NCBI GenBank assembly: GCA_013377075.1
Contig: JACABD010000001.1
Coordinates: forward strand, 92,211 to 156,210
Length of the DNA: 64,000 nucleotides
Reading direction: 5' to 3'
Source: Geobacteraceae bacterium
GTDB taxonomy: Bacteria; Desulfobacterota; Desulfuromonadia; Geobacterales; DSM-12255
A program made the translations under genes and the position numbers. A model generated the notes under the pieces. The model was not told the origin of the DNA. It saw only the letters and a program-made list of their open reading frames with translations, and did not search any database. How positions within the stretch are numbered: position 1 is the stretch's first letter; every line of letters begins with the position of its first letter. Shown here piece by piece: positions 56,747 through 64,000 of the stretch.

Positions 56747-57728
56747 AAGTCGTCGTGAAAATCCTTATCAGGACAATCATCGCAAACAATGAATTTAAGA
56801 TCACGCTTGTTCCAGCGGCTCGCCGCTGGAACTGAGGTATTATTCCCGCAAGAGTACCAATCGACTTGAACTTTTCAGCAGCTCCTGCTGCCACTCCGGA
56901 AATCACCCCGCCGATCAACAATCCATACAGAAGATAACCGATGTAGCCGTACTCTTTTTGCAGAATGCAGAACGGGCAGTGATGGGTCGGTAGTTCGTAG
57001 AAATAAAGTGATATGAATGAGATGAGCGCAGCTATCGATATCAGGAATTGCCCTGCCGTTCCGGTTGCGAACAGATACCAGCCCCTTCCCTTTATCACTG
57101 CCAGCAGTCCGCAGACTAAATACGCTCCAAAAAAGGCGGCATAGAGGATCATCGCCGTTTGTGCCGGCAGGCCAGCAAGCTCTCCGGCGATGCCGCGTTT
57201 TTCGGGGCTGAAGAGTGAGCCGCAACAGGAAGTTATCAGGTCTGCTTTGAGGTTGGCAAAATAGCTGAACTGCAGCACTGTCTCAGCGGTTAACAGAACC
57301 GCCAGCAGCAGCAGCAGCCGGTATTTCCATTTGATGAGCGGATAATCGTAGCCTTTATTATCAATATGGTTAAAGGTCAGCCAGACGCCGCAGAAGACAG
57401 CGTTGGAGAGTTTCAGGGTCAGCAGGGGGTAGCCGTAAACGTTCGCTCCGAGGCTGCCGGCAGCGCACATCGCCCCGGTAAAAAGATTATGGATCGAATC
57501 GGCTGTATAGATGAGCAGGAAGAACGAGAGTATCTGGAAGAACAGCGTATAACCGAGGATGGTTGAGATCAGGTAGGTTCGTCGTTCCAATCCCAGCTGC
57601 AGCTCGCTGCCGCTCCCCATATCCCATTTGAGAATTATCTTCAAGCCGTAATACGAGGCATACAGGCTCATTGCGGTGATCATGAACGACGACAACAGGA
57701 GCGACATGACCGCAGGATGCTGGATCAT
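56736..57728 (-). CDS. Polytopic membrane protein with paired-cysteine motifs, function unknown
   Basis: A 330-residue protein with about eight membrane segments. Cys motifs stand out: LITSCCGSLFSPEKRG near residue 170 and HHCPFCILQKEYGY near residue 252, plus isolated Cys in helices. The HCPFC element recalls the CxxC of DsbB/VKOR-type quinone-linked thiol oxidoreductases or a metal site, but no family is recognised. It overlaps the ABC ATPase gene by 4 bases and ends the operon with FtsX- and MacB-type components. A role in redox-coupled export or cofactor handling is speculation. Confidence 0.7.
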   Translation of the reverse strand: MIQHPAVMSLLLSSFMITAMSLYASYYGLKIILKWDMGSGSELQLGLERRTYLISTILGYTLFFQILSFFLLIYTADSIHNLFTGAMCAAGSLGANVYGYPLLTLKLSNAVFCGVWLTFNHIDNKGYDYPLIKWKYRLLLLLAVLLTAETVLQFSYFANLKADLITSCCGSLFSPEKRGIAGELAGLPAQTAMILYAAFFGAYLVCGLLAVIKGRGWYLFATGTAGQFLISIAALISFISLYFYELPTHHCPFCILQKEYGYIGYLLYGLLIGGVISGVAAGAAEKFKSIGTLAGIIPQFQRRAAGTSVILNSLFAMIVLIRIFTTTFRL

Positions 57729-58450
57729 GGCTGTCCCTGATCGACAATCTGGCCGTCTCGCATCTCTATCACCCGGTCTGCCAGCGGGTCAGTGAAGACG
57801 ATCGGGTCATGACTGGCAATAACCACGGTGCGCCCCTCCTTCCGGAACCCGGCAACCAGGTCCATGAACTCTCTGGAGAGGCGGCTGTCAAGGTGCGCGG
57901 TCGGTTCATCGGCGATTATCAGCTCCGGATCGTTTATGAGCGCCCTGGCAATGGCCACCCGCTGCATTTCACCGCCGGAGAGCCATTCGACCTTCGAATC
58001 CGCATGACGGGAGATGCCGAACTGCTCCAGCAATCCGGCCGCCCTTCTTCTGAAGTCAGCGTAGTTTTCTCCGGTCGGAAAGGCGGGGAGGGTGATGTTC
58101 TCAATAACGCTGATACCGCGGACCAGGTTGAACTGCTGAAAGATAAAGCCGAAGTTCCGCCGACGGATCTCGGTGAGGAATCGTTCCGGCAGGCTGGAAA
58201 TGTCGAGGGATTCCGCCTCAGAACCCTGGGCCATGAAAGATGTCCGGACACCGTGAAGCTTTATCCGTCCGGAACTGGGCCTGTTCATGCAGCCGACCAG
58301 TGACAGCAGGGTGGTCTTGCCCGAACCGCTCGGCCCTTTCAGAATCGTCAATTCTCCCCTTCGTATGACCAGGTTTACCTTGTCAAGAGCCAGGAATTCA
58401 TTCGGTTTGCCCGTGTTGAAGGATTTGCTGACCTCAAGCATCTCTATCAT
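57725..58450 (-). CDS. ABC transporter ATP-binding protein, LolD/MacB-type
   Basis: A 241-residue ATPase with Walker A KGPSGSGKTT (residues 38-47), signature WLSGGEMQRVAIARAL, Walker B LIIADEPTAHLD and the His-switch ASHDP. The LolD/FtsE/MacB subfamily usually drives extraction of envelope substrates rather than transport across the membrane. It sits one base from its FtsX-type permease gene. Confidence 0.94.
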   Translation of the reverse strand: MIEMLEVSKSFNTGKPNEFLALDKVNLVIRRGELTILKGPSGSGKTTLLSLVGCMNRPSSGRIKLHGVRTSFMAQGSEAESLDISSLPERFLTEIRRRNFGFIFQQFNLVRGISVIENITLPAFPTGENYADFRRRAAGLLEQFGISRHADSKVEWLSGGEMQRVAIARALINDPELIIADEPTAHLDSRLSREFMDLVAGFRKEGRTVVIASHDPIVFTDPLADRVIEMRDGQIVDQGQP

Positions 58451-58451
58451 G

Positions 58452-59588
58452 CTATGACCTCATGGCGCTGTCTGCGTCAGTTGTGGCAGTAAGCCAGGAG
58501 GGTAGGATGGTCGCGGCAGTATACGGCATGACCGTCAGGAAGAAGAGGGTGGAGAGCTGATACAGGTCGATATGCGGCTTGAGCCTAAAGGCCGGGTAGA
58601 GAACGCTCCACCCTTTCAGCACCGGTGCAAACAGCGGTGCCGAGAAGAAAAAGACATGGATGTAGGCAGCCGCGACCCCGAGGAGGAATGCCGACAGGGA
58701 GACAGCGGATCCCTCCCAAAATTTCAGGAGCAGAATGTCAGACGTTTCCCAACCGATCGATTTGAGGATGCCGGTCTCACGTTTTTCTTCGGCTGAAAGT
58801 CCGGCCGCCTTGTCCCAGGCGAAGATGACAAAGGAGAGGATTGAGATAAGCAGGATTGTTACCATAAGCCCGCCGCGCCAGTCGAAGATGGAATCATAGG
58901 TCCTGAGTATTTCGCTTTTCAGGATCGGTCGGCTATTCGGAATCATCTCGGCGATCTTGCCGGCTATAGTGATGGTTTCACGAGGGTTGGCAACGGTTAC
59001 GGCAAGATCAGTCGCCGCATCTTCAGGAAAGCCGAACAGTAGGGTAAAATCACGGGGCGCCATCAGGATCATGTCCGAGGCGAGCAGCTCCGATTCATAG
59101 GGGAGAACCTCTTTGACATTCAGAAGGAGCGGGGTGTTCTGCGCGTTGCGCAGGGTAAATATGTCCCCTGCTGCAATCCGCTGATTTCTGGCTACCCCCT
59201 GACCGATGATCGCATTCCCCGAGTCGTAGCCAAGAGCAGTATCGACCATGACGGTATAATTCGCCCCGAAAACTGGGTCAAAGTAGTACCCCCATTGTCG
59301 CGGTGCTACCTCCGTAACCCCCCGTATGGCGGCAATGCGTTCCATGTTGCTGGTCTTGATGAGGTCATGTCTGCCGGCCATCAGCTGCTGGACGACAATG
59401 TCCGGTGCATCCTTGAGCAGCAGGGCTGCTTCCCGCTTCAGCGACTGGACAAAAAAGATCAGCGACGCGACCAGGGCGACGATCAAGGTGTACAGCAGGA
59501 GCAGGGAGATGTTTTTCAGCCGTCTTCTCAGGAGCGATGAAATGGCAAAATCGAGGACGTTCCGCTGCCGGTTTATGAAATGGCTCAT
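58452..59588 (-). CDS. FtsX/MacB-type ABC permease
   Basis: A 378-residue permease with one N-terminal helix (about 27-48), a large periplasmic domain (about 50-235) and three C-terminal helices. The region EKRETGILKSIGWETSDILLLKFWEGS is the coupling-helix signature of the FtsX superfamily. Only one permease gene is present, so it probably works as a homodimer. The substrate is unknown. Confidence 0.9.
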   Translation of the reverse strand: MSHFINRQRNVLDFAISSLLRRRLKNISLLLLYTLIVALVASLIFFVQSLKREAALLLKDAPDIVVQQLMAGRHDLIKTSNMERIAAIRGVTEVAPRQWGYYFDPVFGANYTVMVDTALGYDSGNAIIGQGVARNQRIAAGDIFTLRNAQNTPLLLNVKEVLPYESELLASDMILMAPRDFTLLFGFPEDAATDLAVTVANPRETITIAGKIAEMIPNSRPILKSEILRTYDSIFDWRGGLMVTILLISILSFVIFAWDKAAGLSAEEKRETGILKSIGWETSDILLLKFWEGSAVSLSAFLLGVAAAYIHVFFFSAPLFAPVLKGWSVLYPAFRLKPHIDLYQLSTLFFLTVMPYTAATILPSWLTATTDADSAMRS

Positions 59589-59947
59589 CTGCTGCTCCCG
59601 CTCATTTTTGGCGGCATGAGAATCGATCCTGAAGGAAAATGGTCAAATGCTGCAGGATGTTCCTGAAACGCGGCGTGATTGTCAGCCATGGCAGGATGGC
59701 GGGTATAGCGCGCTTCGGTAAAGAGGCAGAGGTCGGTTAGCTTGAGTCTGCCGGCAAGTGCTCTATCAGCTGTGGCGAACGAACGCTGCCCGGATAAAGC
59801 ATGAACTGCCAGAAGCAGCAGGATAACAATACTCGTTGTTGTGAAGGCGAAGAATGCGGTTGAATTGCGGATGATGTCCTCCCGATCGTCCCTGCTTTGT
59901 ATGATTCGAGTGTATATCCTTTGTCCGGTTGTGTCAAAGGGAGCCAT
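59585..59947 (-). CDS. Small single-span membrane protein, first gene of the ABC operon
   Basis: A 120-residue protein with one membrane helix at about 32-50 (FFAFTTTSIVILLLLAVHAL) and a periplasmic tail with several His and Met residues, which would suit metal binding. Its stop overlaps the permease start by 4 bases. No family is recognised; it may be an accessory subunit. The ribosome-binding site is weak (GAAAG). Confidence 0.65.
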   Translation of the reverse strand: MAPFDTTGQRIYTRIIQSRDDREDIIRNSTAFFAFTTTSIVILLLLAVHALSGQRSFATADRALAGRLKLTDLCLFTEARYTRHPAMADNHAAFQEHPAAFDHFPSGSILMPPKMSGSSR

Positions 59948-60516
59948 TCTTTCATAGTGGCGATTTAAGAAAGGGTGGGTTGCATAAGCAACACACCCTT
60001 CCTATGGACAGTAACTTTTCAGTATGGACAGATTAATCAGTATGTAATCCGTATGCCCCAGAAGTTTTCTTCTGATGTTTTGTCATGGTCAGCGTACAAT
60101 TGGGTTATACTTTCGAAGTGATGTGAATGTCAATTAACTTATCTAGAGATAATTACAACCATGAGGTAATTAGTCCGTTAAATAACGTAGGTGAGGTGTA
60201 TGGGCTGACAGTACAGATTTTTTACTTTACCAGTACAATGTGCTAATTATATTTCTATATGATGTCTTGAATCCGATCAGTGTTCAATAACAATACTAAA
60301 ATTTTTAAATTGAGCAAAAGTTGACAGCCTTTAAATCGAAGGGAGCTCTAAGAGTGTCCCCCCACTGAAAAATGGCACCCGATGTTGCTTCTCCCTAAGT
60401 ACGATCATCTAATTATATTTAACTTTGCGTACGATTTCAGTTATTTACGTTGACTAAGCCGTTGGATAATGGTAATTAGGACGACCCGAAAAACTCATTA
60501 ATTTACAGGTGACCGC
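59948..60516. other. 569-base divergent region upstream of the exopolysaccharide genes
   Basis: This AT-rich region lies between the minus-strand ABC operon and the plus-strand export lipoprotein gene and should hold both promoters. It contains the inverted repeat at 59971-60000. A TGGCAC...TTGCTT pair at 60373 resembles a sigma-54 promoter but has the wrong spacing. No gene is seen. Confidence 0.5.
59971..60000. repeat. 13-bp inverted repeat upstream of the ABC operon
   Basis: AAGGGTGGGTTGC and GCAACACACCCTT are inverted copies with one mismatch and a 4-base loop, ending 24 bases upstream of the minus-strand operon start. No T tract follows on either strand, so an operator or a leader hairpin is more likely than a terminator. 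Confidence 0.55.
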
Positions 60517-61590
60517 ATGACCCGTATTATTCATAACAGCAGCGCTTTTCTCCTGGCCGGGATTCTTTCCCTGGCTGTTGCCGGCTGCGCAAAATTCAAC
60601 GATCTCCCCCACGGCACCATCAAAGAGGTCGGCTCAGGCGTCATCAGTTCGAACAGTTCCGCCGTGACCGAGCGGGAGAGTGTCGTCCTTGCTCAGGAAA
60701 AACCGGAAGCACCACCCTCCCTTGATTATGTCATCGGCATCGGCGACGTGGTCCAGGTTTCCGTGGCCGGCAAACCCGAATTTAACGCACTTTCCACAAC
60801 CGCCAGCAGCAAGGTCAACGGCAGCCGGGTGGACGGCAACGGCGCTATCCATCTCCCCTTTCTCGGCGCAGTCAAGGTCGCCGGGCTGACCATCACTCAG
60901 GCACGGGAGCGGCTCCAGGAAGGGCTGCAGAAATATTTCAAGGAACCATGGGTTCTTGTTGAGGTAGCTGAGTATCACAGCCAGCCGTTGTACCTGCTCG
61001 GCCAGTTCAGAAGCTCCGGGACCTATTATCTCGACCGTCCCCTGACCCTGGTGCAGGGACTTTCACTCGGTAGCGGTTTTGATGCGACCGCGAACCTGCG
61101 CGGCGCAAGGATCAGCAGGGGGGGGAGGATCATGCGGATCGATCTTGCCGACCTGCTCCTTAGTGGCGATGCACGCCAGAACATCTGGCTGCAGGGGGGG
61201 GACACCATCTATATCCCTGATAACCGCACCCAGCAGGTCTTTGTTTTCGGTGCAGTCAAGAAGTCGGGGCCGGTGCCGGTGCCTAACACGGGGCTCAATC
61301 TTGCCCAGGTGATCGCCGCTGCTGACTTCAGGGATGCCGGATTTGACATGAACCATCTCCGGATCATCCGTTCCATCTCTCCTACCAGGGGGGAACTGCT
61401 CGTTGTTGATTACGAAAAAATACTCCGCGGCGAAGCTGTGCCGCTGCAGCTGCAGGACGGGGATATCGTCTATGTGCCGAAGAACTCATTCGGCGGCTGG
61501 AATGATGCCATTGCCGAGATACTGCCCTCGTTGCAGGCCGTCAGCGCTATACTGCAGCCGTTCGTGACGATAAAGTATCTTAATCAATGA
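60517..61590 (+). CDS. Polysaccharide export lipoprotein (Wza-like)
   Basis: A 357-residue outer-membrane export protein. The signal ends LAVAGC (lipobox, Cys24). A Poly_export domain (about 65-150; DYVIGIGDVVQVSVAGKPEF, then LPFLGAVKVAGLTITQARERLQEGL) is followed by two SLBB-type units (YLLGQFRSSGTYYL, VFVFGAVKKSGPVPV). Wza-family proteins form the octameric channel for capsule or exopolysaccharide. A Wzc-type kinase follows, as in typical loci. Confidence 0.93.
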   Translation: MTRIIHNSSAFLLAGILSLAVAGCAKFNDLPHGTIKEVGSGVISSNSSAVTERESVVLAQEKPEAPPSLDYVIGIGDVVQVSVAGKPEFNALSTTASSKVNGSRVDGNGAIHLPFLGAVKVAGLTITQARERLQEGLQKYFKEPWVLVEVAEYHSQPLYLLGQFRSSGTYYLDRPLTLVQGLSLGSGFDATANLRGARISRGGRIMRIDLADLLLSGDARQNIWLQGGDTIYIPDNRTQQVFVFGAVKKSGPVPVPNTGLNLAQVIAAADFRDAGFDMNHLRIIRSISPTRGELLVVDYEKILRGEAVPLQLQDGDIVYVPKNSFGGWNDAIAEILPSLQAVSAILQPFVTIKYLNQ

Positions 61591-61699
61591 AGCTGTCAAC
61601 GCGCCAGCAACAGATACGTACCCTGGTTTTCGGCTGTTTTCCTGGAACAGATAACCATAACACAGCACTTATAATTCAACACTCAAAACTGGATTCCAT

Positions 61700-64000
61700 A
61701 TGACCCCGACCATACAGCCACCCCCGTTTCAGCCTAATCCGCTCCAGGAAGTGCATCTCTCCGACTATATCAAGGTCATCTTCCGCCGCCGTCGGACCTT
61801 TGTCGTTGCCTTTGCTGTTCTGTTTGTCGGGGTGCTCCTTTACACCTTCACCATGAAGCCGGTCTATGAAGCAACCGCCACCCTCAACATCAGGGATGAT
61901 AAAGCGAAGAACGGTGTCCTCGGCGAACTGGCGCTCCTGTCCAGCAGCAGTCCGGTGGATGCTGAGATCGAGATCATCAAGTCACGCACTATTGCCGAAG
62001 AGGTGGTTAAAAGGCTCCATCTCGACTGGAAGGTCGATGCCACGGAGAATCAGACCACCTGCTCCCTCCTTGAATTCAGTTCAAAGGAAAAGAGCCCCAA
62101 GTACACTCTGGAGCTAACCGGACCGACAACCTATAATCTGAAGATGGATGGCGGCGAGATCATCGGCAAAGGGGCGACCGGGCAGCTCCTCAAGACCCCG
62201 AAGGTTACCCTCCTGGCCAGCGAACTGCGCGGCAAGCCGGGAGACAGTTGTCAGATTGAACTGCTCAACTTCAACAGCACGGTAGAAGGAATCCGCAGCG
62301 CCATCAAGGTCAGCGAAGTCGGCAAGAAAACCAACATTGTCAAGATCACCTACACCAGCACCAACCCGGGCCGGGCCCGGGATGTGGTCAATAACATGGT
62401 TCAGTCCTACCTGGATCAGACCATTGCCTTCAAGACCGAAGAGGCCAGCCGGACGGTTACCTTTGTGGAGGAGCAACTCAAAGGGATTCGCCAGGATCTG
62501 GATAAGTCCGAGATCGACCTCCAGGGGTACAAATCGTCAACCGGTGTGGTCAAGCTCGATACCGAGACCGAAGAGCTGATCAAGAAGTTTTCCGAAACCG
62601 AGAAGGAGCGGGCCGCTGTCAGCTTGCAGAAAAAACAGATCGAATTCGCCCTGGGTTCACTCAAGGATTCTGCCCGCAAGGGGACGCCCTACTCCCCGTC
62701 AGTCATGGGTGATGAGCCGCTGGTGATAGCTCTGTCGACCCGCCTGGCGGAACTGGAGCTGCAAAAGCAGGCGCTCCTCTCTGATTCGACCAAAGAGCAT
62801 CCCCAGGTAAAGGCCCTCCAGAATCAAATCGACGAAATGCAGCGGAAGATCCGCGCCACCTACGAAACATCCAAGAGCAACCTGACCAAGCGGGAAGGGG
62901 ACATTGCCAAGCGGCTTGAAGACTATGAAGCGAAGCTGAAAAAACTGCCGACCGCCGAACGGGAACTTGCCCGCTTCCTCCGGGTCGCCAAAGTCAACGC
63001 CGACATCTACACTTTTCTGCTGCAGAAGCACGAAGAGGCCCGCATCGCCCAGGCCTCCACCATCAGCAACATCAAAATTGTCGATCCTGCTATCACCCCG
63101 GACAGTCCGGTCAAACCCAAGAAACAAAAGAATGCCCTCCTCGGTCTGCTTGTCAGCCTGATGCTCGGGGTTGGTCTGGCGTTCTTCCACGACTACATGG
63201 ATGACACCATCAAGGACGGCGACGAGGCCAAGGCGATCCTCGGCTGGCCGCTGCTCGGAGTAATCCCCTATATCCAAACCGAAGTTGAGACGGGGAAGCG
63301 TTCCGATGCCAACCTCATCAGCTACCAGAAGCCGAAATCAGCTGCAGCCGAAGCCTTTCGCTCTCTGCGAACTGGCCTGCACTACGCCACAGTTCGCAAA
63401 CAGCACAAAGTCATCATGGTGACCAGCGCTTTTCCTGGAGAAGGCAAAACGACCGTTTCGGCTAACCTGGCTGAAATTCTTTCCCAGACCGGCGCCCGGG
63501 TTCTCCTTATCGGCTGCGACCTCCGCCGGCCAACTCTGCACGAGATCTTCGGTTTTGACAAAACTCCCGGCCTCACCGAACTGCTTGCCGGCGACTGCCA
63601 GCTGGCTGATGCCCTCCACCAGACTGGCATGCACTCCCTTGACTTCATCAATGCCGGCACTACCCCCCCCAACCCTGCCGAGCTCCTCGGCTCGGAAGAG
63701 ATGGCTAACCTTATATCCGCGCTGCGTGACAGCTACGACTACATTGTCCTCGATGCACCACCGGTGCTGGCAGTCAGTGACACCCCTATTCTCGTCCCCT
63801 GTTGCGATGCGCTGGTCGTTCTGCTCGAGGCCGGCCGGATACCGGTCAAAGTTGCCACCAGGCTGCGTGAGATCCTTGTTAATGTCGATGCTCCTATTGC
63901 TGGTATCGTCATAAACGATAAATCGGGCAAATCTGAAAGCTACGGTTATGGTTATGGTTATGGTTATGGTTATGGTTATGGTTATGGTTATGGTTATGGT
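61700..64000 (+). CDS. Wzc-type polysaccharide chain-length regulator and tyrosine autokinase (partial, cut by window)
   Basis: The frame starts at ATG 61700 and stays open to the window end, so the ORF track does not list it. A first membrane helix lies at about 38-56 (VVAFAVLFVGVLLYTF), a long periplasmic Wzz region with coiled coils follows, then a second helix near 480 (ALLGLLVSLMLGVGLAFF). The BY-kinase domain has Walker A SAFPGEGKTT, Walker A' LLIGCDLRRPTLHE and Walker B YIVLDAPPV. The C-terminus enters a Tyr-Gly repeat, the tyrosine cluster that is autophosphorylated in Wzc. The real end lies beyond the window. Confidence 0.93.
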   Translation, partial: MTPTIQPPPFQPNPLQEVHLSDYIKVIFRRRRTFVVAFAVLFVGVLLYTFTMKPVYEATATLNIRDDKAKNGVLGELALLSSSSPVDAEIEIIKSRTIAEEVVKRLHLDWKVDATENQTTCSLLEFSSKEKSPKYTLELTGPTTYNLKMDGGEIIGKGATGQLLKTPKVTLLASELRGKPGDSCQIELLNFNSTVEGIRSAIKVSEVGKKTNIVKITYTSTNPGRARDVVNNMVQSYLDQTIAFKTEEASRTVTFVEEQLKGIRQDLDKSEIDLQGYKSSTGVVKLDTETEELIKKFSETEKERAAVSLQKKQIEFALGSLKDSARKGTPYSPSVMGDEPLVIALSTRLAELELQKQALLSDSTKEHPQVKALQNQIDEMQRKIRATYETSKSNLTKREGDIAKRLEDYEAKLKKLPTAERELARFLRVAKVNADIYTFLLQKHEEARIAQASTISNIKIVDPAITPDSPVKPKKQKNALLGLLVSLMLGVGLAFFHDYMDDTIKDGDEAKAILGWPLLGVIPYIQTEVETGKRSDANLISYQKPKSAAAEAFRSLRTGLHYATVRKQHKVIMVTSAFPGEGKTTVSANLAEILSQTGARVLLIGCDLRRPTLHEIFGFDKTPGLTELLAGDCQLADALHQTGMHSLDFINAGTTPPNPAELLGSEEMANLISALRDSYDYIVLDAPPVLAVSDTPILVPCCDALVVLLEAGRIPVKVATRLREILVNVDAPIAGIVINDKSGKSESYGYGYGYGYGYGYGYGYGYG
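63944..64000 (+). repeat. GGTTAT hexanucleotide tandem repeat in the kinase tail
   Basis: Nine complete GGTTAT units and one GGT run to the window end, coding (Gly-Tyr)n in the kinase frame. Because the unit is two codons, slippage changes the number of tyrosines without a frameshift. The full length is not visible. Confidence 0.95.

Noticed and set aside
60373-60390. Sigma-54 promoter-like TGGCAC...TTGCTT before the export lipoprotein gene
   Set aside because: The distance between the GG and GC elements is 11 bases instead of the strict 10, so sigma-54 use is unlikely.

Overview
The window reads as a chromosomal segment of a Geobacter-like bacterium (Geobacterales/Desulfuromonadia). This rests on the gene set: a zinc-type S14 and zinc-binding S4, an ArsR-methyltransferase regulator beside ahcY, a bacteriohemerythrin, reverse rubrerythrin, a feoB locus with a DtxR-FeoA fusion, two rhodanese proteins around a chemoreceptor, and a Wza/Wzc exopolysaccharide locus. 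This is an inference from protein families seen by eye; species was not determined. No tRNA, rRNA, CRISPR array, transposase or phage gene was recognised.

Region 1 (1-13,200, all +): the S10-spc-alpha ribosomal superoperon, from the 3' end of rplW to rplQ, including secY, adk, map and rpoA, closed by a strong intrinsic terminator. Two genes too short for the ORF track (rpmD, rpmJ) are present. Several genes start with TTG. infA is absent between map and rpmJ.

Region 2 (13,300-21,000): a SahR-like regulator with ahcY (methyl-cycle housekeeping), a bacteriohemerythrin abutting a GT-C/TPR membrane protein, and on the minus strand lptF-lptG followed by an exported IPT/TIG protein. Region 3 (21,000-29,400, +): rpsB-tsf-pyrH-frr-uppS-cdsA-dxr-rseP-tsaB-exonuclease, linking translation, isoprenoid, phospholipid and envelope-stress functions. 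cdsA has no ATG, GTG or TTG at its expected start.

Region 4 (29,500-45,400): accessory and physiology genes. These are an O-methyltransferase, a KimA-like potassium/APC permease with a shortened KdpD-type kinase and KdpE-type regulator, a Fur gene bracketed by two exactly mirrored Fur-box-like sites, feoB with a Cys-rich small protein and a DtxR-FeoA fusion, a reverse rubrerythrin, a HlyD/ABC exporter, a cold-shock protein, a degraded-looking stretch with in-frame TGA codons, msrA and an M23 peptidase.

Region 5 (45,700-64,000): two exported rhodanese proteins around a methyl-accepting chemotaxis protein, malQ, O-acetylhomoserine sulfhydrylase, a periplasmic FKBP, a PAS histidine kinase with an NtrC-type regulator, and a minus-strand four-gene MacB/FtsX-type ABC operon with an unrecognised Cys-pair membrane protein. 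The window ends in a polysaccharide export lipoprotein and a Wzc-type tyrosine autokinase that is cut by the window edge inside a GGTTAT hexanucleotide repeat encoding a Tyr-Gly tail.

The best candidates for something new are the Cys-pair membrane protein/ABC operon (56,736-59,947), the Cys-rich reading frame with an in-frame TGA (43,076-43,435), the apparent non-canonical cdsA start, and the in-frame hexamer repeat in the Wzc tail.
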